Assembly: GCA_003009815.1 (NCBI GenBank)
Contig: PXPD01000036.1
Location: forward strand, 1-17,545
DNA: 17,545 nucleotides
Direction of reading: 5' to 3'
Origin: Nanohaloarchaea archaeon SW_4_43_9
GTDB lineage: Archaea; Nanohalarchaeota; Nanosalinia; Nanosalinales; Nanosalinaceae
Translations under genes and position numbers: made by a program
Shown here: positions 7,006 through 13,926 of the stretch, one piece after another
Layout of the letters: each line of letters begins with the position of its first letter
Position numbering within the stretch: position 1 is the stretch's first letter
The notes under the pieces: generated by a model
What the model saw: only the letters and a program-made list of their open reading frames with translations
Told to the model about the DNA's origin: nothing
The model's database searches: none

Positions 7006-7665
7006 CTATTTGAAGACTTGGCCCGTCTTCATTGACCAGAGAACAAGATCTAGTGATTTAATTTCCACACCTATTTTTTCTGAAAAGTTCTGAAGTTTTT
7101 CCTCCATTTCTCTATAATCTTCTTCGTTATCAGGTATCTCAGCTTTCTCGATTACATCTAGTTCATGCATTAGATCAACTATATGCGTTGAGACTATCGC
7201 AAAGCTGTTTCCATATCCTATATTCCTCAGGAAGTGGGAGGCGCCTTTCCATCCAATTCCCTGTATGTTTTCTACGATCCATTTCCGGGATTTGTCCAGG
7301 TTTTCTCCGTCTATTTTCTCCTTTAGCTTGAGCTCTTTTGTCGGATTGGACAGTGTGGGTTGAGAAAGCTTTCCCCTGTTCTGTATAATGTATGAGGCTT
7401 TATTCTCCTCGTACTTTACCCCGTTTCTTCTGAGAATCTCGGCGATCTGGCCTTTATTTCCTTCCATCAGAAGGTTTTTCTCGTCGAGCTCTTCCGTTGC
7501 CTTCCAGGCTTTCTGTGCCTCTGTCTGGGAGGTAAGTATTACAAAGACCAGCTCTATGAAAAGCCTGTAGTCATTCTCGTCTTTTAACGCCCGAAACTGT
7601 TCCAGTCTCTTCTCAATCTCTGTTTCTCTCTCCCTGTAATGAGCCTTGACCTTGTCTATGTTCAT
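7006..7665 (-). CDS. ogg: Ogg2-type 8-oxoguanine glycosylase/AP lyase, altered active site
   Basis: The 219-residue protein matches the archaeal Ogg2 branch of the HhH-GPD superfamily, which removes oxidised guanine and cuts the backbone. Seen are VKYEENKASYI (residues 83-93), the helix-hairpin-helix NIQGIGWKGASHFLRNIGYG (133-152) with the Schiff-base Lys at K140, and the C-terminal LDLVLWSMKTGQVFK, whose end in FK is typical of this branch. The block that normally reads AI(I/L)DRHIL is AIVSTHIV here, so the second catalytic residue, Asp, is Ser159. Glycosylase activity may be reduced or changed. The gene begins one base after the dsbA-like stop codon (TAG-A-ATG), so the two are cotranscribed, although no functional link is obvious. 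Confidence 0.9.
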   Translation of the reverse strand: MNIDKVKAHYRERETEIEKRLEQFRALKDENDYRLFIELVFVILTSQTEAQKAWKATEELDEKNLLMEGNKGQIAEILRRNGVKYEENKASYIIQNRGKLSQPTLSNPTKELKLKEKIDGENLDKSRKWIVENIQGIGWKGASHFLRNIGYGNSFAIVSTHIVDLMHELDVIEKAEIPDNEEDYREMEEKLQNFSEKIGVEIKSLDLVLWSMKTGQVFK

Positions 7666-7666
7666 T

Positions 7667-8452
7667 CTAATTTAGTTTCTGCTCGATTGCCGCTTTGATT
7701 GAGGAGTACTTGTTGTTCGGAATTCTCTCTCCATTAACAAATATTGAAGGTGTACCGGTTACTCCGTTGTTTGATCCTTGAGCCCTGTCGGACTGCACCT
7801 CGCTGATTGTATCCTGATTTGAGATACAGGATCGGAGTTCCTCAGTGTTGACGCTGGTCGTGTCCCCTGCTATCTGGACGAACAGATCTGTTGATCCCCA
7901 GTCAGCGTTTTTCTGGTTGTTTAACATTTCGCCGTGGAATTCCCAGAACTCTTCGACACATTCACTCGCTACTGCTGCATCAGTTGATTCGGGGCCGAGG
8001 AAGGCGTAGTTTACCCAGTAAAATTTTACGTCGCCTGTGCTGATATAGTTCTCTTCAAGCTGCTTATGAGCTCCGTTCTCAAACCTCCGGCAGTGACCAC
8101 AAGAATAATCTCCGAACTCAACTACTGTCACATTCGCATCCGGATTGCCTTGGAAAGGTTGGTTCTCTAGGTTGAAATCCCCTGTCTGCCCGCCTCCGGG
8201 ATTCATAGAGCTGTATGCCTGGTAACCGAGAACCGCTACAACCAGTAAAGCGACTCCGATAGCGAGCGCCTGCCCGCCGAGTTTCTTTCTTCTTTTCATT
8301 TTCTCGGATTTTTTCTGCTCGGTCTTTTTCTCGGCTTTCTTCACTTTCTCCTTGTCATGTGAGCTGAGTTCATTCCCGTGTTCTTCTCCCCAGTGAAGAT
8401 ACTTCTCATCTTCAGAATCAAACTCTTTGTCACAGTATTTGCAGTCTGTCAT
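7667..8452 (-). CDS. Membrane-anchored DsbA-like thiol oxidoreductase with zinc finger
   Basis: The 261-residue protein has three parts. Residues 4-25 form a C2H2 zinc finger (C4, C7, H20, H25). A Lys-rich stretch (about 33-57) precedes one membrane helix (about 59-79), which by the positive-inside rule leaves the finger in the cytoplasm. Residues about 95-261 are a DsbA-type thioredoxin fold outside the cell, with active site YSCGHCRRF (C118, C121) and cis-proline TPSIFVNG (P235). It should oxidise or shuffle disulfides in exported proteins and be reoxidised by the divergent DsbB. Additional Cys in the exported domain (VASECVEEF, LRSCISN) could form a structural disulfide. The ATG at 8452 is about 30 nt from the shared A+T box. 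The finger is unusual; its partner is unknown. Confidence 0.93.
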   Translation of the reverse strand: MTDCKYCDKEFDSEDEKYLHWGEEHGNELSSHDKEKVKKAEKKTEQKKSEKMKRRKKLGGQALAIGVALLVVAVLGYQAYSSMNPGGGQTGDFNLENQPFQGNPDANVTVVEFGDYSCGHCRRFENGAHKQLEENYISTGDVKFYWVNYAFLGPESTDAAVASECVEEFWEFHGEMLNNQKNADWGSTDLFVQIAGDTTSVNTEELRSCISNQDTISEVQSDRAQGSNNGVTGTPSIFVNGERIPNNKYSSIKAAIEQKLN

Positions 8453-8477
8453 TATACCCCAATTTTGTTACGGCAGG

Positions 8478-8486
8478 TTTTTAATT
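8478..8486. promoter_or_regulatory. Single A+T box shared by the divergent dsbA-like and dsbB genes
   Basis: The only box in the 55-nt spacer is TTTTTAATT. Its centre (8482) is 26 nt from the dsbB ATG on plus and 30 nt from the DsbA-like ATG on minus, so it can place a TATA-bound complex correctly in either direction. Neither gene has a Shine-Dalgarno sequence. A second AT stretch at 8461-8470 is too near either start to serve. Confidence 0.5.
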
Positions 8487-8507
8487 CAATCTCTAAATGT
8501 ACTAACT

Positions 8508-9038
8508 ATGAGCTTAGTTACAGAGACACTGGCGTTCGGGGTACTTGCATTTGATTTAGCGCTAATCGCCAGCTTGGTAATCTTCGCCCTGAAAAAGGCA
8601 GGTTACAGTTTTGAACCAATCTCCAGACTAGAAAGTTCTATCTCAGATTATTCAACCGAGATAGTCTTTGTGTTGGCGTCAATTGCAACCGCTGGCAGTC
8701 TCTATCTATCCAATATGCTAGGTTACGAGCCATGTAGACTTTGCTGGTTCCAGAGAATATTTATGTATCCGATACCGGTTCTGTCAGGCACGGCTTTGTT
8801 TCTTGATAAATCCGATCTGAGCGACTATGTGATACCTCTCGCCATGATTGGAGCTCCTATTGCTTTCTACCATTCGATAATCCAGAGATTTGATCAGTTC
8901 AGCTCAGCAGGATGCTCAATTACAGCTGTAAGCTGCTCTACTGAGTATACTTTCCATTATGGATATATCACTATTCCGGTAATGGCTTTCACAGCTTTCA
9001 TGGTGATGATTGTTATTCTTTGGAAGTTTGAAGGCTAG
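8508..9038 (+). CDS. dsbB: DsbB/BdbC disulfide bond formation protein
   Basis: This integral membrane protein passes electrons from reduced DsbA to the quinone pool. The 176-residue product has the two expected Cys pairs: C76/C79 in YEPCRLCWFQR, the quinone-side CxxC, and C136/C143 (AGCSITAVSCS), the loop that contacts DsbA. The family block YGYITIPVMA follows. I count about five hydrophobic segments, one more at the N-terminus than in the four-helix core. I chose the ATG at 8508, 26 nt after the shared box, not an upstream in-frame start at 8427 that would overlap the DsbA-like gene. Divergent pairing with its DsbA partner makes the assignment firm. Confidence 0.96.
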   Translation: MSLVTETLAFGVLAFDLALIASLVIFALKKAGYSFEPISRLESSISDYSTEIVFVLASIATAGSLYLSNMLGYEPCRLCWFQRIFMYPIPVLSGTALFLDKSDLSDYVIPLAMIGAPIAFYHSIIQRFDQFSSAGCSITAVSCSTEYTFHYGYITIPVMAFTAFMVMIVILWKFEG

Positions 9039-9074
9039 TTCAATGAGTTTAAATACAGTTGTTTCACCGATCGA

Positions 9075-9080
9075 TTTTTT
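9075..9080 (+). terminator. T-tract after dsbB
   Basis: Six T residues follow the palindromic CGATCGA-like stretch at 9068-9074, 36 nt after the dsbB stop, in the 83-nt space between two convergent genes. It probably ends the dsbB transcript. Confidence 0.35.
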
Positions 9081-9121
9081 ATGCTGTTAGTCGCCTTTTC
9101 ACTCTCTGTTCCTTGGTTAGA

Positions 9122-9400
9122 TCAGTTTATCTCCAGATGTTTTTCGTACATAAAGCAGACATCTTCATCCATTTCCTCCAGGATTTCGATTACCTTGTTC
9201 CTGACTTCTCCACTGGTAAGTACTTCGTCTTCATGTTTGTGAACCCATTCAATTACTCTGTGCTTAGCTTTATCTGCGATTTCCACTGCTTCGTCTTCAT
9301 CGTAGTGGGACTCTCTTGCCGGGTAGTATATTGAGTCCCAGAGCTTTCCTTCATCGAGTTTTTCCTTGAATCCTTCCTGTTTCACGATTTTTTTGTTCAT
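9122..9400 (-). CDS. Stand-alone ATP-cone domain protein
   Basis: The 92-residue protein is essentially one ATP-cone, the nucleotide-sensing module of ribonucleotide reductases and of the repressor NrdR. It shows the module's order: KKIVKQEGFKEKLDEGKLWDSI at the N-terminus, the DEDEAVEIAD helix, VLTSGEVRNKVIEIL, and the diagnostic end DEDVCFMYEKHLE. No zinc ribbon or reductase domain is attached, so it may sense ATP/dATP and act on a partner. The ATG at 9400 is set by AAAGGTGA at 9406-9413, 5 nt away, which overlaps the TAA of the CcdA-like gene. The two are therefore translationally coupled. A longer upstream frame would overlap that gene and is not needed. Confidence 0.85.
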   Translation of the reverse strand: MNKKIVKQEGFKEKLDEGKLWDSIYYPARESHYDEDEAVEIADKAKHRVIEWVHKHEDEVLTSGEVRNKVIEILEEMDEDVCFMYEKHLEIN

Positions 9401-9411
9401 TTTATTCACCT

Positions 9412-10140
9412 TTATCCAAATCTGATAATTCCTGTTGCGAGGATGAGCAGTATCCAGCCGAGGTAAATCATAAGTAGTCCGGCTGCCATTCTCATTCTGG
9501 CCTTGTTCATGTGCTTCCATTTCTTCATCTCATCTACCTGTTTGCTGCCGAAGTACGAGAATAACAGTATTGCGATTAGAGGGGTTACAAAGATTAGGTT
9601 GTAGACTATCATCATACCGATTGCCACGAGAGGGATTCCGGTTGCTCCTTGAAGCATGGTTTGCTGCATTATTGTAAGTATTGCCAGGTATGGTCCGCCT
9701 GTGCATGGGAGTTCTACTGCAGCCACGAAAACACCCAGTATTACTGCGGCCGGAACGGTTAGGTTCTCCATTTTATCCGCCACCTTCTCTGCATATTCTT
9801 CCGGTATCATCAGGCTGGAACCTTTACCGTACCAGAAGAAGTCTTTTATCTCCAGTAGACCTCCGAATATCACTATCAGCGCCACAAATACTGTTACATA
9901 GTTGGCTATCTGAACCGGTATGCTTGTCAATGCATATAATATTCCTATACCTGCGAGTAGATAGGTCAGGAAGACGAAGAATATGTAGATGAATCCTACC
10001 TTGAGTATATCTTTCTTTCTGTCCTGTTTTATCAGCGTTGCCACTAACAGTAGCGCCACTCCAATTGCACACGGATTAATTGAGTCAACCGCCGCTGTTA
10101 CAATTACTGCTCCAAGTGTTGGTAGTGTTGCTGTTACCAT
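9412..10140 (-). CDS. ccdA: CcdA/DsbD-like transmembrane thiol-electron transporter
   Basis: The 242-residue protein has about six membrane helices and the two conserved membrane cysteines of the CcdA/DsbD-beta family: C24 in VDSINPCAIGVALLL and C146 in AVELPCTGGPYLAIL, each followed by the expected Pro/Gly context. Such proteins carry reducing equivalents from cytoplasmic thioredoxin to thiols outside the membrane. Its start codon abuts the stop codon of the three-TM His/Cys protein upstream (TAG-ATG), so the two are made together and probably act together. With DsbA and DsbB nearby it completes opposing oxidising and reducing routes. Which exported thiol it reduces is not shown; no cytochrome c gene is in view. 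Confidence 0.92.
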   Translation of the reverse strand: MVTATLPTLGAVIVTAAVDSINPCAIGVALLLVATLIKQDRKKDILKVGFIYIFFVFLTYLLAGIGILYALTSIPVQIANYVTVFVALIVIFGGLLEIKDFFWYGKGSSLMIPEEYAEKVADKMENLTVPAAVILGVFVAAVELPCTGGPYLAILTIMQQTMLQGATGIPLVAIGMMIVYNLIFVTPLIAILLFSYFGSKQVDEMKKWKHMNKARMRMAAGLLMIYLGWILLILATGIIRFG

Positions 10141-11034
10141 CTAGAATCCCTCACCATCCTTGGATATTTCCATACCCTCGTATTTGTCGTTTTTTCTGAC
10201 TTCGTCCAGTGCCTGAATGTATGGATTTGAGTCGTATACTATGAATATATCGTCCAGTGTTGGACCTCTCTTGTAAGGCGAGATAACGTATTTTGAAGGC
10301 GTTGTAACTAGCTCTCCTTCAGGAGTACGGCATATATCTTCCTCGTCTAAACTACTGCTCTGAGTTATTGCGCACCATTCCCGGTTTCCGCCGACTCCCT
10401 TATTCACTAGTATTTTTATTGTCTTGTCGCTTCCTTCAGCCTTTTCTACTACCCGCTCATTCGTAGGATACTTCAGCTTGGTATTCGTAAGTTTCCCCCC
10501 AAATGTTTCGAAGAATGCCGCCAGCGTTGCTTCCTCCCTCTCCCTGAATATTCCTTCAAGATGGATTCTATCATCGTTATGTTCATGGTATTTGGTGCTT
10601 CCGGTCCTGTCATTCAGAGAGCACATTGTAGGTGACTCATGTGTAGTTTGCTTACAGAAATTCTGTGGATCAATCAAGTCTAGCTGCTTGTATTCCCCGT
10701 TTTCCTCAACTATTACCTCGTAATCGGCGTGCCAGTGGATTTCTCCCCCACTCCAGGAGGTCTGGCTCTGATGGACAAATGCCCCGGCCGCATAAAGCGA
10801 GGGAACCAGTACGGCTATAAGGAATCCGTTCATCAGGATTTTCTTGTTCCTCAGGTTGAGGTCTTCCTCCCTGTAGAATGAGATGGAGGCAAGTACTAGT
10901 ATAGATAGACCGGCTGCGTAGATAATCGGCATTACATAGTTGATAAGATTGATTTCAGGCTGGTACTGGATAGCTGCGGCTGTAGCTAGAACTGATATTA
11001 CTACTGCTCCGGCCATCCTATCTGGAATATTCAC
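10141..11034 (-). CDS. Three-TM protein with His/Cys-rich extracytoplasmic domain
   Basis: I do not recognise a named family. The 297-residue protein has three membrane helices (about 9-27, 31-53, 65-86), then a domain of about 210 residues that should lie outside the cell. That domain holds paired histidines, EIHWHADYEV (H100, H102) and KYHEHNDDRIHLEG (H150, H152, H158), which suggest a metal site, plus four cysteines (C127, C138, C221, C235) that could form two disulfides. A segment near residues 246-297 is soluble and conserved-looking (PSKYVISPYKRGPTLDDIFI). The start is a GTG at 11034 preceded by GAGATGA, and an ATG at residue 7 is an alternative. It abuts ccdA and follows the Cys-rich gene by 16 nt, so metal handling or a redox-controlled role is a reasonable inference. 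Confidence 0.85.
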   Translation of the reverse strand: MNIPDRMAGAVVISVLATAAAIQYQPEINLINYVMPIIYAAGLSILVLASISFYREEDLNLRNKKILMNGFLIAVLVPSLYAAGAFVHQSQTSWSGGEIHWHADYEVIVEENGEYKQLDLIDPQNFCKQTTHESPTMCSLNDRTGSTKYHEHNDDRIHLEGIFREREEATLAAFFETFGGKLTNTKLKYPTNERVVEKAEGSDKTIKILVNKGVGGNREWCAITQSSSLDEEDICRTPEGELVTTPSKYVISPYKRGPTLDDIFIVYDSNPYIQALDEVRKNDKYEGMEISKDGEGF

Positions 11035-11050
11035 GTTATCATCTCGTTAA

Positions 11051-11212
11051 TTAACAGAACTGACAGACTTCTTCCTGCTCTTCTTCCTCTTCATACTTTT
11101 CCTTACAGCTCTTGCAGCAGAACTTTTCTCCTTCTTTCTCTACAGAGTCTTCATCTACCTCTTTTCCGCATAGAGAGCATTCCTCCTCGCCACTTCCACT
11201 GTGTATTCCCAT
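11051..11212 (-). CDS. Small Cys-rich metal-binding protein, 53 residues
   Basis: This short gene starts at the ATG at 11212 and ends TAA at 11051. The product has EECSLCGKEV (C12, C15), KFCCKSCKEKY (C32, C33, C36), an acidic run, and a C-terminal VCQFC (C50, C53). The spacing CxxC-x16-CCxxC resembles TRASH/YHS-type treble-clef metal binders, so it probably carries Zn, Cu or Fe. The A+T box AGTTTAATAACC (11234-11246) is centred about 28 nt before the ATG and overlaps the end of the ATPase gene, so the protein may have its own leaderless promoter. The coding case rests on the cysteine pattern, the acidic composition, and a fit between two genes on the same strand. Confidence 0.8.
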   Translation of the reverse strand: MGIHSGSGEEECSLCGKEVDEDSVEKEGEKFCCKSCKEKYEEEEEQEEVCQFC

Positions 11213-11233
11213 GTCTATCGGTTGTAGGAGCTT

Positions 11234-11246
11234 GGTTATTAAACTT
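11234..11246 (-). promoter_or_regulatory. TATA-like box of the Cys-rich gene
   Basis: The minus strand reads AAGTTTAATAACC around the ATPase stop codon, centred 28 nt before the ATG at 11212. It could start a separate transcript for the Cys-rich protein, the three-TM protein, ccdA and the ATP-cone gene. Confidence 0.45.
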
Positions 11247-13917
11247 GTCCGGGAAGATACCGGTCAAGTATTTCTCCCATCCCAATCGATAGAATCCAGA
11301 AGACAGCGATCCCGGAAACAAGTATTATCCAGCTTTCGGCTCCGAGCCAAGCTGTCTTGAAGTAAGCCGAAAGCGGAGTGTATAGAACCAGTAACTGGAG
11401 TAGGATTGATGAGCCGAGTGCTCCTGTCAGCCATTTATTTGATAGTATGGATTGTCCATATCGTTTCCTGATAATTTGGATTCTGATCATCTCAACAAGT
11501 ACGAGGAAGGTAAAGAGAGCTGTCTGTGCAGCTATAAGATCTGTGCTGAGAGCCTGAAAGAATATTGGAAGCCCTGTCAGTGTCATTATGATTCCTATTC
11601 CTGCGATCGAGGCCATCATTCTCCTGTTTATCACAGGTTCGTTTTTCCCTCTTGGATCTCGTTTCATTATTCCATCTGATTTCGGGTCAGCTCCAAGTGC
11701 AAGAGCTGGTAGACCATCGGTTACAAAGTTGATCCAGAGTAGCATAATTGGTGTCAGTATCAGTGCCCCGGAGTTCGAACTGCTGAATATGTCTGGGAAG
11801 AAAGCCGTTCCAATCAGTATTCCGAAAAAGACGGCCAGTACCTCTCCGGCATTTGCGGAAAGCAGGTAGTTGACAAATTTCCGGGTGTTGTCGAATATTC
11901 CTCGTCCCTCGGCGATAGCGTCTCTTATTGTCACGAAGTTGTCGTCCTGCAGTACCATATCGCTGCTCTGCTTGGCTACATCGGTACCTCTACGTCCCAT
12001 GGCAATTCCAACATCCGAGTTTTTCAGGGCTGGAGCATCGTTTACTCCGTCACCTGTCATCGCTACGTTATGGCCGTTATCCTGCAGAGCATGCAGTATT
12101 CTTACCTTATGCTCGGGTGAGACACGGGCAAATATCTCAGTGTTCTCCACTTCATCTCTTAGCTCCGCCTCTGTCATTCCCTCGACTTCGTTTCCTGTAA
12201 GAGCATTATCTGATTTGAAACCTATCTCTTCGCCGATTGCTTTCGCTGTCTCGATATTGTCACCGGTCGCCATTACAACTCTTATACCGGCGCTACGGCA
12301 GTCTTCCACGGCTTCCTGAACCTCTTCTCTAGGAGGGTCGATCATTCCCTGCAACCCGAGGAATAACATAGAGGATTCTATTTCCTCCTCTGTTTCCAGG
12401 TCTATCTCCTGTTTTCTTGCGAATCCCAGAACCCTGAGAGCGTCGCGGGCAAATTCGTTATTTTTGTCAAGTATTTCCTGTTTTCTCTCGTCTGTGAGCT
12501 CTTTCTCTTCACCATCTATCATTATCCGGTTGCATCTTTCTAGTACTGTTTCCGGTGCTCCCTTCATGTAAGCATTGTTATCCTTTGTTACTACTGTCAT
12601 CCTTTTCCGATCTGACGAAAAAGGTATACTTTTCTTCCTCCCTTTTTTCTCGGTCAATCCTGCTTTATATGCGGATACAAGTAGGGCAATCTCTGTTGGC
12701 CCGCCGAAGAACTCCTTCTCATCATCTTCCGGTGCTTTTTGTGCATTGTTGCAGTGAAGACCGCACTGAAGCAGTGGCCTAAGATCTTTATTCACGGTTT
12801 TCCCGTTTCTCTGGAACCTTCCATCCGTATTTAAACCGGTTCCAGTGGTGCTGTATTCCTTACCGGAGAAGAAGACTTTTTCCACTGTCATTACTCCTTC
12901 AGTCAAAGTTCCGGTTTTGTCTGTAACTATGAAGTCTACTGATCCGAGGCTCTCGACAACAGGAAGCCTTCTGACCAGTGCGCCTTTTTTAAGCATCTTT
13001 TTTGATCCAAGAGCAAGTGTCAGCGTTACCACAGCAGGCAATCCTTCGGGAACTGCTGCTACTGCCAGTGTAATAGCTACAAGTAGGACTGTAAGGGGTC
13101 CTGCGGACGTAAATCCGAACTGTACCAGCGCCACCAGTCCAATTATAGTGAATATGCCGTATCCTATCTTCTTTCCAAGTTCATCTACTTCTCTCTGGAA
13201 AGGCGTTTTTCTTTCATCAGCTTCCTCTATCTGGGTGGCGATACCACCTACCTGTGTTTTCATTCCTGTCTCAACTACTACAGCTTTTCCTCTACCCTTT
13301 ACTACATGAGTATTCATATAGATCATATTCTCTCTATCCGCCAGACTGGTTTCCTCATTGAGCTTTCCTGGTGTCTTCGATACAGAGCTACTTTCTCCGG
13401 TTAAAGCTGATTCATCTGTCTCCAGGTTGTGCGATTCTATTATTCGAGCATCGCCAGGAACTGCATCTCCTTGTTCGAGGAAAATTATATCGCCGGGAAC
13501 TAGTTCTCGCGAATCAATTTCTTTTCTTTTGCCGTCCCGTAGAACCGTGGCTTTCGGCGTTGATAGATCTTTCAAAGCCTGGATAGATTTTTCTGCTTTA
13601 TAATCCTGTATGAATCCAAAAAGACCGTTTGCTACCAGTATGAGAAGTATAAGCCCTGCCTCGGTGTATTCTGGGGAGTGACCCGGCAGTAGACCTATTC
13701 CAAGAGATAAAAGCGCTGCAAGTATAAGTATATAAATCAAGAAGTCTTGGAACTGAGCCAGTAAAATTTTGAATGGTGAGGTTGCTTCCTTGTCATTAAT
13801 TTCGTTTCTACCGTACTTTTTCCTCTTTTCAGAAGCTTCTTCGGAGCTGAGTCCTTCTTTACTGCTGTCTAGACTGTTAAATAATTGCTTGAGATCTTTT
13901 TTAAACCATTTTGTCAT
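11239..13917 (-). CDS. P2A-type cation ATPase, probably Ca2+ (or Mn2+) exporter
   Basis: The 892-residue pump has the full P-type set: actuator TGES (173-176), phosphorylation DKTGTLT (333-339, D333), nucleotide-binding KGAPE (452-456), TGDN (551-554) and hinge TGDGVNDAP (621-629). Ion-site residues match the SERCA/PMR1 group: PEGLP in helix 4 (290-294, E291), NAGEV in helix 5 (N689, E692) and INFVTDGLPA in helix 6 (N730, D734). There is no heavy-metal CPC motif and no N-terminal metal domain. It should export Ca2+, possibly Mn2+, at the cost of ATP. The ATG at 13917 lies 9 nt after the E3 gene, with neither a Shine-Dalgarno sequence nor a TATA box between, suggesting read-through from the dehydrogenase operon. 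Confidence 0.96.
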   Translation of the reverse strand: MTKWFKKDLKQLFNSLDSSKEGLSSEEASEKRKKYGRNEINDKEATSPFKILLAQFQDFLIYILILAALLSLGIGLLPGHSPEYTEAGLILLILVANGLFGFIQDYKAEKSIQALKDLSTPKATVLRDGKRKEIDSRELVPGDIIFLEQGDAVPGDARIIESHNLETDESALTGESSSVSKTPGKLNEETSLADRENMIYMNTHVVKGRGKAVVVETGMKTQVGGIATQIEEADERKTPFQREVDELGKKIGYGIFTIIGLVALVQFGFTSAGPLTVLLVAITLAVAAVPEGLPAVVTLTLALGSKKMLKKGALVRRLPVVESLGSVDFIVTDKTGTLTEGVMTVEKVFFSGKEYSTTGTGLNTDGRFQRNGKTVNKDLRPLLQCGLHCNNAQKAPEDDEKEFFGGPTEIALLVSAYKAGLTEKKGRKKSIPFSSDRKRMTVVTKDNNAYMKGAPETVLERCNRIMIDGEEKELTDERKQEILDKNNEFARDALRVLGFARKQEIDLETEEEIESSMLFLGLQGMIDPPREEVQEAVEDCRSAGIRVVMATGDNIETAKAIGEEIGFKSDNALTGNEVEGMTEAELRDEVENTEIFARVSPEHKVRILHALQDNGHNVAMTGDGVNDAPALKNSDVGIAMGRRGTDVAKQSSDMVLQDDNFVTIRDAIAEGRGIFDNTRKFVNYLLSANAGEVLAVFFGILIGTAFFPDIFSSSNSGALILTPIMLLWINFVTDGLPALALGADPKSDGIMKRDPRGKNEPVINRRMMASIAGIGIIMTLTGLPIFFQALSTDLIAAQTALFTFLVLVEMIRIQIIRKRYGQSILSNKWLTGALGSSILLQLLVLYTPLSAYFKTAWLGAESWIILVSGIAVFWILSIGMGEILDRYLPGQV

Positions 13918-13926
13918 AATTTTTGC

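Noticed and set aside
9046..9056. TATA-like GTTTAAATACA just after dsbB
   Set aside because: No gene on either strand begins at a suitable distance. The frames that follow are antisense to the ATP-cone gene, so I leave it unassigned.
11870..12319. Open frame of 149 codons on plus inside the ATPase gene
   Set aside because: It is antisense to conserved ATPase motifs, its product is Ser/Pro/Leu-rich without family features, and several similar frames occur along the same gene. The conserved minus-strand protein explains it.
11239..13917. Copper or heavy-metal (P1B) pump, suggested by the neighbouring Cys-rich gene
   Set aside because: There is no CPC/CPH motif and no N-terminal metal-binding domain. 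PEGLP, NAGEV and NFVTDGLPA are Ca2+-type signatures.
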